A stretch of DNA of 64,000 nt, from assembly GCA_963422675.2 (NCBI GenBank), contig CAXVYS010000013.1, positions 124,001 to 188,000 of the forward strand, written 5' to 3'. The position numbers and the translations under genes are program-made. The DNA comes from UBA4416 sp963422675 (GTDB taxonomy: Bacteria; Bacteroidota; Bacteroidia; B-17B0; Aurantibacillaceae). Of this stretch, positions 25,790-34,872 are shown in pieces (position 1 is the stretch's first letter; each line of letters starts with the position of its first letter). The notes under the pieces are model-generated. The model made no database searches and had not been told where the DNA came from. It saw only the letters and a program-made list of their open reading frames with translations.

Positions 25790-25797
25790 CAAAGATA
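25790..25797 (-). promoter_or_regulatory. -7 promoter box close to the desaturase start codon
   Basis: On the minus strand this reads TATCTTTG, a perfect TAnnTTTG. It is separated from the ATG (25779-25781) by 8 bases, so the leader would be at most a few bases long. Confidence 0.45.
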
Positions 25798-25834
25798 TTA
25801 TGTTAACAGTACAATAACAAAAAAGTTTATAACC

Positions 25835-25869
25835 AAAAAGAGGCTGATAATTGATAACAGCCTCTTTTT
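25835..25869. terminator. Intrinsic terminator after the S8 peptidase gene
   Basis: AAAAAGAGGCTG, an 11-base loop, CAGCCTCTTTTT: a perfect 12-bp stem with flanking A and T runs. It lies about 20 bases beyond the stop of the minus-strand peptidase gene and upstream of the desaturase promoter. Confidence 0.85.
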
Positions 25870-25888
25870 AAATAATTTATGAATAATG

Positions 25889-27487
25889 TTATCCTTTTAC
25901 TTTTACCATGCCCTGCGCCATTTTAACTGCCTCGTATAAGCTAATGATACCGCCGGTTTTAGAAAGTTCACTGAATTTGATCATTTCATCTTTGGTTCCC
26001 GGTTTAATTACCTTCATTTCTTTAAAGGTTTTAACCGAAGATTTATTTAAAATTTTAATGATTTGTTTTGGTGTTAATTCAGGAAAATAAGATTTTAAAA
26101 CTGCTGCAACACCTGCTACTACAGGAGCAGCCATACTTGTGCCACTTGCATCTTTGTATTGATTTAAATCAGGTACAGTAGAATGGATATCTACACCCGG
26201 AGCAAATAAATCCACTGTTTTTTTACCATAATTACTGAATGGTGCAGCAATCTCATCATCCGGTTTCCAGCTTAATGCACCAATATCCATAAAGTTAGAG
26301 GCTGTTTTACCATTTTCCATTTTTTTACAAGGATAATGTACCACTTCATCAATGTCATCGGCAGCATTACCGGCAGCATGAATTAATAAAACACCTTTAC
26401 TTTCGGCATATTTTACAGCATCATCCACAGCTTTTTTACCCGGAGAGTATTTTTTACCGAAGCTCATATTTAAAATAACCGCTCCGTTATCCACAGCATA
26501 TCTGATAGCATTGGCTACATCTTTATCACGTTCATCACCATCAGGCACACAACGTACACTCATAATACGTACGTTATCGGCCACACCATCCATACCTATA
26601 CCGTTTTTTCGGCTGGCTGCTATAATACCCGCGACATGTGTTCCGTGAAAAGCGGCAGGTCCTTTACAATCAGCATTTCCGTAATACTTTTCGTTTATAT
26701 CGTTGTAATTATCTCCAACAATAGAACGTGTATCAAAGCTTACATCCAAACGGCTGCCATCCATACCGGCCAAAGCTTCATCCAATTGAGAAATCAACTC
26801 CTCAGGATCCATTCCTGCGTTAGCCTGAGCCATTGCAATCATTTTACCTTGTTTATCTTTTTGTTCCTTGGCATCAAATTTTTTAAGGTCTTCTACCGTT
26901 ACTTTATCAATACCTTTTTCTTTTTTTATTTTATCCAACACACCTACAACAGCATCGCGGATAAATTTATATTGATTGGATTGGGCTTCTGCTTCCGCTA
27001 ATTGCATATCGTAATCAGCCTTAACAAGCTGGTAAGATTTGAATTCCTTTTTTTCCGGTTTGGTTTTTAAATCTTTTTCTGTTTTGCCATTGTATTTAGT
27101 ATTCAGGTCTTTATAAACACGGGCCACTTCAAGATTATCTTTGTCAACGTTCTTACCATCTTTACCGCCTATAAAATTCCATCCGTGAATATCATCGATG
27201 TAACCGTTTTTATCATCATCAATCCCATTTCCTGCAATTTCTCCCGGGTTGGTCCACATAATATCTTTCAGATCTTCATGAGTGTAATCCACACCACTAT
27301 CTAAAACCCCCACAATAATGGTGGTTGATTTTTTTCCTTTTAATAATTCCTGGTAAGTTCGTTCTGTACTAACACCATTTACTTTATCGTTAGTAGCATC
27401 TAAGTTAAACCAGTTATCCGGACGTTTGGTTTGAGCCTGGCTTAATAAGGCAAAACACAAAGAAGCAGCAAGGGTAATTTTTTTCAT
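25889..27487 (-). CDS. Exported S8 (subtilisin-like) serine peptidase with a long insert between Asp and His
   Basis: A 532-residue secreted peptidase; the start at 27487 gives a clean signal peptide (MKKITLAASLCFALLSQAQ). The triad is D63 (GVLDSGVDYTHEDL), H281 (HGTHVAGIIAA) and S451 (ASGTSMAAPVVAG), with the oxyanion Asn at about 374 in HAAGN. About 217 residues separate Asp and His, against roughly 30-40 in subtilisin. The insert (about 95-270) is highly charged, helical and Lys/Glu-rich. No T9SS sorting domain is seen at the C-terminus. A terminator follows. Confidence 0.88.
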   Translation of the reverse strand: MKKITLAASLCFALLSQAQTKRPDNWFNLDATNDKVNGVSTERTYQELLKGKKSTTIIVGVLDSGVDYTHEDLKDIMWTNPGEIAGNGIDDDKNGYIDDIHGWNFIGGKDGKNVDKDNLEVARVYKDLNTKYNGKTEKDLKTKPEKKEFKSYQLVKADYDMQLAEAEAQSNQYKFIRDAVVGVLDKIKKEKGIDKVTVEDLKKFDAKEQKDKQGKMIAMAQANAGMDPEELISQLDEALAGMDGSRLDVSFDTRSIVGDNYNDINEKYYGNADCKGPAAFHGTHVAGIIAASRKNGIGMDGVADNVRIMSVRCVPDGDERDKDVANAIRYAVDNGAVILNMSFGKKYSPGKKAVDDAVKYAESKGVLLIHAAGNAADDIDEVVHYPCKKMENGKTASNFMDIGALSWKPDDEIAAPFSNYGKKTVDLFAPGVDIHSTVPDLNQYKDASGTSMAAPVVAGVAAVLKSYFPELTPKQIIKILNKSSVKTFKEMKVIKPGTKDEMIKFSELSKTGGIISLYEAVKMAQGMVKVKG

Positions 27488-27573
27488 AATAAGTTTTATA
27501 TGAAGCAATTTAAGGGTTTATTCTTTTTATTAAATGTTAATTTTTTCAGAAGAAAAAGATAGAGGATAGAAGG

Positions 27574-28953
27574 TTAATTACTCATTTGAGAAATTCCCTG
27601 GATCAGGTCATGTTTTGTAATAATATGTACACTTCCGCCTAAATCAGTCATTAACACAGCGTTGTTTTCTTTATTAATCAGTTTGGAAATATCTTCCATC
27701 GGCGCTTGTTCTCCTACCATTGGAAATGGCGCCTGCATTAACTCTGACACTAATTTTGTTTTCAATGATGGATCTGCAAATAATTTAGAAAACAACATAC
27801 TGTCGTTTAAAGAGCCAACAAAAGCATTCCCTTTTTTTACCGGCATTTGGGAGATCCCAAACTTATTCATCACATTCAATGCATCGCTGATTGTAGAATC
27901 TGCATCCACTGTAATCAATTTTTGATTTTTGTGAGAAGCGATCAAATCAATGGCTTTTGGTTTTTTAATTTCAAGAAAGCCTCTGTCTCTCATCCAATCA
28001 TCGTTAAACATTTTGCCTAAATAACGTGTACCATGATCATGAAAAATAACCACTACAACATCTCCGGCTTTAAACATATGTTTCATTTGCATTAAACCTG
28101 CCATCGCAGATCCCGCACTGTTCCCGGCAAAAATACCTTCTTCTCTCGGAATACGACGCGTCATGATAGCGGCATCCTTATCTGTTACTTTTTCAAAGTG
28201 ATCAATTAAATTAATGTCCACATTTTCAGGTAAAAAATCTTCACCAATACCTTCTGTGATGTATGGATAGATCTCATTTTTATCAATGGTGCCTGTTTCC
28301 TTTAATTTTTTAAAGATGGAACCATATGTATCAATCCCCAATACTTTGATGTTTGGATTTTTTTCTTTTAAAAATTTTCCGGTTCCGCTAATAGTTCCGC
28401 CTGTACCAACGCCAACAACCAGATGAGTAATTTTACCTTCTGTTTGTTCCCATATTTCAGGACCGGTTTGTTCGTAATGCGCTACTGTATTCGATAAATT
28501 ATCGTATTGATTAGGTTTCCAGGCATTAGGAATTTCGTTTACCAAACGGGAAGAAACCGAATAATAGGATTTAGGATCTTCGGGCTCCACATCTGTAGGG
28601 CAAACGATGACGTCAGCACCAAAAGCACGTAAAGCATCTACTTTTTCCTTACTTTGTTTATCGGTTGTTGTGAAAATACATTTGTAACCTTTAATAATGG
28701 CAGCAATAGCTAAACCCATACCAGTGTTACCACTTGTGCCTTCAATAATAGTTCCACCCGGTTTTAAACGCCCGTCTTTTTCAGCATCCTCAATCATTTT
28801 AAGAGCCATACGGTCTTTAATAGAGTTTCCGGGGTTGGTAGTTTCAACTTTTGCCAATACGGTACATGGCAGATCTTTTGTAATTGAATTAATTTGAACT
28901 AATGGTGTGTTACCAATGGTTTCTAAAATATTTTTGCTGATTTTCTGATACAT
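27574..28953 (-). CDS. Cystathionine beta-synthase-type PLP enzyme with two CBS domains
   Basis: A 459-residue fold-type II PLP enzyme. The PLP lysine is K46 in NPGNSIKDRMAL, the substrate loop is TSGNTG (73-78), and GVGTGGTISGTGK binds the PLP phosphate. From about 335 to the end are two CBS domains (DADSTISDALNVMNKFGISQMPV...). This is the cystathionine beta-synthase architecture, used to make cystathionine from serine and homocysteine; cysteine synthase activity is an alternative, because the catalytic halves are very similar. Cytosolic. It lies downstream of purC on the same strand, past a terminator. Confidence 0.88.
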   Translation of the reverse strand: MYQKISKNILETIGNTPLVQINSITKDLPCTVLAKVETTNPGNSIKDRMALKMIEDAEKDGRLKPGGTIIEGTSGNTGMGLAIAAIIKGYKCIFTTTDKQSKEKVDALRAFGADVIVCPTDVEPEDPKSYYSVSSRLVNEIPNAWKPNQYDNLSNTVAHYEQTGPEIWEQTEGKITHLVVGVGTGGTISGTGKFLKEKNPNIKVLGIDTYGSIFKKLKETGTIDKNEIYPYITEGIGEDFLPENVDINLIDHFEKVTDKDAAIMTRRIPREEGIFAGNSAGSAMAGLMQMKHMFKAGDVVVVIFHDHGTRYLGKMFNDDWMRDRGFLEIKKPKAIDLIASHKNQKLITVDADSTISDALNVMNKFGISQMPVKKGNAFVGSLNDSMLFSKLFADPSLKTKLVSELMQAPFPMVGEQAPMEDISKLINKENNAVLMTDLGGSVHIITKHDLIQGISQMSN

Positions 28954-28991
28954 TATCTGGATTTTGTTTTTTTAGTGATGTAAAAATAAAA

Positions 28992-29020
28992 AAACAGTGT
29001 ATATAATACATACACTGTTT
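28992..29020 (-). terminator. Intrinsic terminator after purC
   Basis: AAACAGTGTAT-ataatac-ATACACTGTTT is a perfect 11-bp stem with a 7-base loop. On the minus strand it is followed by TTTTATTTTTA. It lies between the purC stop and the start of the next gene. Confidence 0.8.
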
Positions 29021-29057
29021 AAAACTGTTGGTAACTCTCGGTAAACAAGCGGTTTAT

Positions 29058-30002
29058 TTAAGATTTATGGAGAGATCCGAGAATATTTTTCTCTACTCTT
29101 TCTAAAATATGATCAGTTGGGTGTTTAATGAATTTATCGCCTGTTACTTTTTCGAAAAGTTCGATATACCGGTCGGAAATTTCTTTTACCCATTCGTCGC
29201 TCATTTCAGGAATAGCTTGTCCTTCCTTCCCCTGGAAACCATTTTCAATTAACCAGCGACGTACAAATTCCTTGCTTAATTGTTTTTGTTCTTCGTTTTT
29301 ATCCTGTCGTTCCTGATAACCTTCCAGGTAAAAATAACGGGATGAATCAGGTGTATGAATTTCGTCCATTAAAATAACCTTTCCTTCATATAAACCGAAT
29401 TCGTATTTCGTGTCTACCAAAATTAATCCCATTTTATGAGCAATTTCCTGGCCACGGGCATATAATTTACGGGTATAATCTTCTAATTGCACATAATATT
29501 TTTCTTCAACAATACCTTGTTTTAAAATCTCTTCACGGCTAATATCTTCATCATGTCCTTCAGAAGCTTTGGTAGTAGGAGTGATGATAGGTTCAGGCAA
29601 TTTATCGTTTTCTTTTAATCCTTCCGGTAAAGTTACTCCGCAAAGGGTTCTTAAGCCATTGTTATAGGTTCTTGCAGCATGCCCCGCCAGGTAACCCCTG
29701 ATTACCATTTCCACTTTAAACGGCTCGCAAAGACGGCCAATACTCACTACAGGATCGGGAACAGCAGTAACCCAGTTAGGAACAATGTCTTTTGTAGCTT
29801 CTAAAAACTTGGAAGCAATTTGATTCAATACTTGTCCTTTGTAAGGAATTCCTTTTGGCAATACCACGTCAAACGCACTAATGCGATCGCTGGCTATCAT
29901 CACCAATAAGTTGTTTTCTATAGTATAAACATCTCTTACTTTACCTTTATAAAAGCTTTTTTGGCCGGGTAAATTAAATTGAGTGGAAGTAAGTGCTTGC
30001 AT
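29058..30002 (-). CDS. purC: Phosphoribosylaminoimidazole-succinocarboxamide synthase
   Basis: A 314-residue SAICAR synthase of the long form. It joins aspartate to CAIR with ATP in purine synthesis. Signature blocks are KGKVRDVYTIENNLLVMIASDRISAFDVVLPKGIPYKGQVLN, VIRGYLAGHAARTYNNG, TTKASEGHDEDIS, LVDTKYEFGLYEGKVILMDEIHTPDSSRYF. The start is set by a TATATTTG box 20 bases upstream on the minus strand. No other purine genes are nearby. Confidence 0.95.
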   Translation of the reverse strand: MQALTSTQFNLPGQKSFYKGKVRDVYTIENNLLVMIASDRISAFDVVLPKGIPYKGQVLNQIASKFLEATKDIVPNWVTAVPDPVVSIGRLCEPFKVEMVIRGYLAGHAARTYNNGLRTLCGVTLPEGLKENDKLPEPIITPTTKASEGHDEDISREEILKQGIVEEKYYVQLEDYTRKLYARGQEIAHKMGLILVDTKYEFGLYEGKVILMDEIHTPDSSRYFYLEGYQERQDKNEEQKQLSKEFVRRWLIENGFQGKEGQAIPEMSDEWVKEISDRYIELFEKVTGDKFIKHPTDHILERVEKNILGSLHKS

Positions 30003-30021
30003 TGTTTTGATTTTTGAGCGA

Positions 30022-30029
30022 CAAATATA
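30022..30029 (-). promoter_or_regulatory. -7 promoter box of purC
   Basis: The minus strand reads TATATTTG, a perfect TAnnTTTG, in the 31-base gap between the polysaccharide operon and purC. It gives a leader of about 13 bases and makes purC independent of the operon. Confidence 0.5.
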
Positions 30030-30033
30030 AAAA

Positions 30034-31416
30034 CTATTTACTTACTCCTGCTTCAATTTCTAAAGCTCCGTTAAATGATTCCTCATTTTCGGTTTCAGAG
30101 TCTGGTTTTTCTTCGCCAATAAATTTAAGATAATCTAATTTTGTATAATAATACAGCCACATAAATGCCATAAAACCACCGAAGGTATAATTACCCTGCC
30201 TGGCTAATTGGAGCAAAATAATAACCAAAACCGCATTGGAAATAAGCCAGTGGTAGTCAGCTTCCGGATAATCAGGGTCTTTTTTTACGTAATTATTCTT
30301 TATAAATAAGATGATGAAAATAAGCCCGAATAAACCTGTTTCTGAAATAATCCTGAGGAGCATTGAGTTTGCATCTGACGTATTGTTATCATATTCACCA
30401 CCAATGAGATGGCTTAAATCGTATTTTTTGAAAATATATTGATGTGAGCCTAATCCTGTACCAAATATTGGGTTGTGGAAGAAATTATTTTTTGCAACAA
30501 TATAATTATTGTATTGCACAAAGCTGGATCCATGAATGGTTTGAAGTATGCGTCGCTTGATCATTAATTGAGCCATAGCACCTCCTCTGGCACTACTAAT
30601 AGTTTCTTTTTCCAGAACATTATCAATATAAAGAGACTTTAAACCATCCATCCGGATTTTAAATTCTTTTACATTATTGTAAGCTGTAAAAAACAGAATA
30701 AAACTAATTGGTATTATTAATAGAATATACCTAACAACACCAAAATTTAAAAGAAATAAAATCAGAACAAATAAAAGCCCTAAATAAGCTACTGAAGAGG
30801 TTGAAAAAATGTAGGCAAAAACGACCACTATTGAACTTATACGAGTGATGAAATAGGTTTTATTGAAAAACAGGTTATAACAACTAATGAAAAATGCTGG
30901 GCCTAAGGTTGCCGCCAAATAGGATGGCTCACAAAAAATGCTGTTTATCCTTATACCAAGCCCACCGGGTGTTACATTCCATTTATTAAAGCCAAATGTA
31001 TACCTGTAGTCATACCCGTACTTAAACCCAATTAAAAAAGAAACCAGTTGAATAATTCCAATTACTGCTGCTATATAGCTCCATCGCATATAAATGGAAA
31101 AGAATTTTACAACGTCTCTGTCGTAGTATTCAAATACATAGTAAAAAAATAAAGAGCCTACAAAAATATTAGTATATATTTTAAGGAAGAAAGCAAAAGT
31201 ATCATTACCAAATACAATATTAAATATGCCAAATAACAATAAGGGAATAAATAAGTACAATAATTTAGTGGGGAATTTGTATTTAAAAATAAACACAAAC
31301 AACAAAATTATTAAGCCAATGTAAGAAACATAAAATTCGAATGGAACAAGAAACAGAACCTTCGCGCTAAAAAAAATAACTAAAAAGATAAGAATGTCTG
31401 TTATTTTACTGAGCAT
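30034..31416 (-). CDS. O-antigen ligase/polymerase family membrane protein (Wzy/WaaL-like)
   Basis: A 460-residue polytopic membrane protein with about 10-12 hydrophobic segments. The long periplasmic loop between about 265 and 370 contains FFHNPIFGTGLGSHQYIFKKYDLSHLIGGEYDNNTSDANSMLLRIISETGLFGLI, the pattern of Wzy_C/O-antigen ligase proteins. Such proteins polymerise O-units or attach the polymer to lipid A core at the periplasmic face. Wzy and WaaL cannot be separated by sequence here. It is the last gene of the polysaccharide operon; the C-terminus is acidic and soluble. Confidence 0.8.
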   Translation of the reverse strand: MLSKITDILIFLVIFFSAKVLFLVPFEFYVSYIGLIILLFVFIFKYKFPTKLLYLFIPLLLFGIFNIVFGNDTFAFFLKIYTNIFVGSLFFYYVFEYYDRDVVKFFSIYMRWSYIAAVIGIIQLVSFLIGFKYGYDYRYTFGFNKWNVTPGGLGIRINSIFCEPSYLAATLGPAFFISCYNLFFNKTYFITRISSIVVVFAYIFSTSSVAYLGLLFVLILFLLNFGVVRYILLIIPISFILFFTAYNNVKEFKIRMDGLKSLYIDNVLEKETISSARGGAMAQLMIKRRILQTIHGSSFVQYNNYIVAKNNFFHNPIFGTGLGSHQYIFKKYDLSHLIGGEYDNNTSDANSMLLRIISETGLFGLIFIILFIKNNYVKKDPDYPEADYHWLISNAVLVIILLQLARQGNYTFGGFMAFMWLYYYTKLDYLKFIGEEKPDSETENEESFNGALEIEAGVSK

Positions 31417-31447
31417 ATATAAAAATAAGGGAAATTAATGATATTCT

Positions 31448-32608
31448 TTAATTTACTTTTTCGTTTGTAAATAAAACACTATTCGAGATTATTTTATCGA
31501 AAATTTTATCCCAATTAAACGTTGAAACCATTACATCTAATGAGTTTTGTTTTTTTACATTTAAATTTTTATAGGAATTAATGGCCTCCTTCATTGCTTT
31601 TTCCAACAGTAGATTTTGCCCGGGCTCAATAAGCCATCCATTATCTTCATTCACAAGAGCAGAAACAGCCCCAACATCGGTTGCAATTATTGCTAACCCA
31701 TTTGCCATTCCTTCTAATATAACGTTAGGGAATCCCTCGCTCCAACTAGGGCAAACTAATACATCAGCTTGTTGCAGGATCTGTTTTATGATTTTTGGCT
31801 CTCGTATTTCTCCATGATAAGTGATATGCTGATGACTTATTTTTTTATCTTCCGGAATTGGGCCTATAAATTCAAATTTGAAAGGCAGGTCTTGCAAAAT
31901 AAGTCTTTTTAAAATTTCATTTAATTCAATAATGCCCTTTCTTCTTTCATAACGACCTAGAAACACAAACTTTATACTATTGTCATGGTGTTCAGATATC
32001 GAGCCACTAATCATTTCTTTTTCAACACCTGAAGGAATCTCAACAATTTTAGAACTCTTAACCTTTAGAGATTTGATAATATCTGTTATTTTTCCCCCAT
32101 AAGAAAAGACAATATCGGCTCTGAGCGTTATTTTTTTAACAAAAGGCTTTAATAAATACTGTTGAATTTTTGATTTAAAATCAGGAGCTATCTGGAACAT
32201 CTCATATCCATGAAATTTTACGCCTATTTTGCAACAGTTAATATTCCCCTTATACTTTTCGTTAATTAATTTCCATCCCGAAAAGCCTTTTGTATATATA
32301 AAATCATACTCTTTTAATGTTGGTTGTATTTTATTAAAGGCCAGTACCGAATACTGATAGGAGGATAAAATGTAATGTCCGGGGAAGTTAATGTTTTGAG
32401 GAAAATCTAAAACAATGGAATTGATATATGATTTTTCACTTTCGGTAAAACACTCTAATTTAGAAATATCAAGGTTAGAATTATTGTAGTGAATTAAATC
32501 AACATATATTTTATTTTTAGCAAAATATTTGGCTAAATAAAACGAATGTTTCTGCATACCACCTATTACATATGGAGCTATACCATCAGTTATGAGAGCT
32601 ATACGCAT
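31448..32608 (-). CDS. Glycosyltransferase family 4 protein
   Basis: A 386-residue GT-B glycosyltransferase. The N-terminus has GGMQKHSFYLAKYFAKN; the C-terminal donor-binding half has FLGRYERRKGIIEL, LVCPSWSEGFPNVILEGMANGLAIIATDVGAVSALV, the EX7E motif of GT4. It probably transfers a sugar from a nucleotide donor to a lipid-linked repeat unit on the cytoplasmic side of the inner membrane. Specificity is unknown. The gaps to its neighbours are 31 and 48 bases. Confidence 0.88.
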   Translation of the reverse strand: MRIALITDGIAPYVIGGMQKHSFYLAKYFAKNKIYVDLIHYNNSNLDISKLECFTESEKSYINSIVLDFPQNINFPGHYILSSYQYSVLAFNKIQPTLKEYDFIYTKGFSGWKLINEKYKGNINCCKIGVKFHGYEMFQIAPDFKSKIQQYLLKPFVKKITLRADIVFSYGGKITDIIKSLKVKSSKIVEIPSGVEKEMISGSISEHHDNSIKFVFLGRYERRKGIIELNEILKRLILQDLPFKFEFIGPIPEDKKISHQHITYHGEIREPKIIKQILQQADVLVCPSWSEGFPNVILEGMANGLAIIATDVGAVSALVNEDNGWLIEPGQNLLLEKAMKEAINSYKNLNVKKQNSLDVMVSTFNWDKIFDKIISNSVLFTNEKVN

Positions 32609-32656
32609 TAGGATCTTGTAATAAATTAAGGTTTTAAGGGGAGCAAATGTAACTAT

Positions 32657-33769
32657 TTATATATCTAAAAGCTTTAAATAGTGCTCTTTAAATCTTTCTT
32701 TGATAAAACATTCTTTACTTAACTGATTAATTCTTATTTTTTCGGAATAGGGAACAGGAGAAATACGATTAGAATTTAATTGCAGGGTTTCTGCTATAAC
32801 AAAATCAGAGTAATCGCCTAGATTTTCAGAAATAACCACTTTTAACCCACTATTCATATACTCGGCAAATTTTACCGGAGATGCTACTTTATTTGTGATA
32901 CTTTGTTCTCTGAACAATATTCCATAATCGGAGATTTGAAGATAGTCCTTTACATTTTGAGGTTCTACAAATAGCACAGTTATTTTTTCCTTAAATAATT
33001 GCATTACTTTGTATGAGTTATCAAAGTGATTTGAAAGAATTATAAGCTTTGTATCAGGTTCTTTAAGGTATTTACACATTAATTCATCCACTAAGCTAAA
33101 AGACTGCCATCCTGCAGAAGAGCCTGAATAAATAAAAATAATGTCTTGTTCTTTAAATCCTGCTTTTTGTTTTTTAATTTTAATTTCTTCTTCTGTTGGA
33201 AAGCCGGAGTTAAAATCATTACTTAAAGTGCAGGGAATAATTACATGATTCGTTTGATTATAAGCATAAGTTTCTATCCAATAATCTACCAGTTTAGTTG
33301 AAACGGCTAATTTGTAATCGGCTTGAAATAGAGCATCTCTTTCAAGTTGTTTGATCTGATTAATAATTGTATGATCTTCCACAACATTATACTCTGTAAG
33401 CTCTGCGTGGTATGCTCCTCGTGCGTCAAATATGATTTTTTTGCATAAACCGTTTTTTTTGAGCCTTAATGCCAGGCCTGTAGCAAAAGGACCACGAGCC
33501 ATAATTGTTCTATGTTTACTGAAAAATGTAATAAGTACCAGGCTAAGAAAATTCAATTTCCAAAACCTGGCTTTTGGAAACATAGGTATTACAATAGCCT
33601 CAGGGCATCTTGCTTTTATTTTTTTCTTATTGAAACGATAGTGCCTTAACGAAATGATAGAGACTAATTTTACATTTTCTTTTGAAAGAGTGTTTAAGTA
33701 GTTTACGACATCTATTACTTGCGAATTATAGATTCCTGAAGGTGCATCGTTATAAGTAAGGTAAATCAT
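32657..33769 (-). CDS. GT-B type glycosyltransferase
   Basis: A 370-residue protein with a GT4-like layout but weak motifs: NDAPSGIYNSQVIDVVNYLN at the N-terminus, RGPFATGLALRLKK and FDARGAYHAE in the middle, and the donor region IIFIYSGSSAGWQSFSLVDE followed by SPVKFAEYMNSGLKVVIS, where E in FAEYMNSG is the conserved acidic residue. It starts on the last base of the wecB stop codon (TAATG), so translation is probably coupled. Donor and acceptor are unknown. Confidence 0.75.
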   Translation of the reverse strand: MIYLTYNDAPSGIYNSQVIDVVNYLNTLSKENVKLVSIISLRHYRFNKKKIKARCPEAIVIPMFPKARFWKLNFLSLVLITFFSKHRTIMARGPFATGLALRLKKNGLCKKIIFDARGAYHAELTEYNVVEDHTIINQIKQLERDALFQADYKLAVSTKLVDYWIETYAYNQTNHVIIPCTLSNDFNSGFPTEEEIKIKKQKAGFKEQDIIFIYSGSSAGWQSFSLVDELMCKYLKEPDTKLIILSNHFDNSYKVMQLFKEKITVLFVEPQNVKDYLQISDYGILFREQSITNKVASPVKFAEYMNSGLKVVISENLGDYSDFVIAETLQLNSNRISPVPYSEKIRINQLSKECFIKERFKEHYLKLLDI

Positions 33770-34872
33770 TAAAGAACTTTCACCAGGTTTTCAAAGATAC
33801 GTTCACTTGCTTTTCCATCCCATAATTTTGGAATTTCTCCCTTTTTATAAGTATCATTTTCAATTTGATGAATGTATAACTTAATGGTTTCCAATTCGAA
33901 AGGAACGAGTGTATTTGTACCAACAGTGCATGTTACCGGACGTTCTGTGTTTTCACGTAACGTTAAACAAGGAACCTTTAAAAAGGTGCTTTCTTCCTGA
34001 ATGCCACCGCTATCTGTTAAAACAAACTTACTGTACTTAATCAGTTTCTGAAAAGCAAAATAATCCAAAGGTTGAGTAAATAGGAGGGCTTCAATAGCTT
34101 CAAAGTCAGCTTTTAAATTAAATGTTTCAATGTTTTTTAAGGTACGGGGATGAACGGGAAATACAATTTTATAATTATGCGAAACATGTTTAATCAAATC
34201 AAGTAATTTGGTTAAGCCTTCCTTTGTATCAACACATGCCGGGCGGTGCATGGTCATTAAAATATATTGCTTTTGTTTAAGCTTTAGTTGATCAAGAATT
34301 GCCGACGACTCTATTTGAGAGTGGTAGGCTACCATGGTATCAATCATCGTGTTTCCAACAAAAAACATATTTTTTTCGTTTACACCGTCTTTAATTAAAT
34401 TATCCCAGCCACTTTGCTCGGTAATTAAAAAGTAATTAGTAATGTTATCTGTAATAATCCGGTTATGTTCTTCCGGCATTGTTTTGTCATAACTTCTTAA
34501 CCCACTTTCGACGTGAGCAATTTTTATGTTCAATTTATTTGCAGTTATTGCAGCCGCCATGGTAGAGTTAACGTCCCCTACAACCATCATTAAATCAGGT
34601 TTAAAATTATCTTTTACAAGCTGTTCCAGCTTTACCATGATTTCAGCAATTTGCGTGTTTGCCGAAACGGTAGTAGATATATTCATGAAATAATCGGGAA
34701 CTAAATTAAACTGAGTAAAAAAAACATCTGCCATTTTTTCATCAAAGTGTTGACCGGTATGAACAATTTTCAGGTCAATATCTTTATAATTAGCCGCTAC
34801 TTTTTTAAATTGGGTTACTTTAATAAAATTCGGGCGGGTGCCAATAACAACCAATATCTTCTTAACGCTCAT
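33769..34872 (-). CDS. wecB: UDP-N-acetylglucosamine 2-epimerase, non-hydrolysing
   Basis: A 367-residue member of the WecB family, which interconverts UDP-GlcNAc and UDP-ManNAc. Motifs are VIGTRPNFIKV at the start, VVGDVNSTMAAA, HVESGLRSYDKTMPEEHNR, MTMHRPACVDTKEGL, and FVLTDSGGIQEESTFLKVPCLTLRENTERP. It supplies a ManNAc-type precursor for the surface polysaccharide. Its start overlaps the FemAB-like gene by 11 bases, and its stop overlaps the next glycosyltransferase by one base. Confidence 0.92.
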   Translation of the reverse strand: MSVKKILVVIGTRPNFIKVTQFKKVAANYKDIDLKIVHTGQHFDEKMADVFFTQFNLVPDYFMNISTTVSANTQIAEIMVKLEQLVKDNFKPDLMMVVGDVNSTMAAAITANKLNIKIAHVESGLRSYDKTMPEEHNRIITDNITNYFLITEQSGWDNLIKDGVNEKNMFFVGNTMIDTMVAYHSQIESSAILDQLKLKQKQYILMTMHRPACVDTKEGLTKLLDLIKHVSHNYKIVFPVHPRTLKNIETFNLKADFEAIEALLFTQPLDYFAFQKLIKYSKFVLTDSGGIQEESTFLKVPCLTLRENTERPVTCTVGTNTLVPFELETIKLYIHQIENDTYKKGEIPKLWDGKASERIFENLVKVL

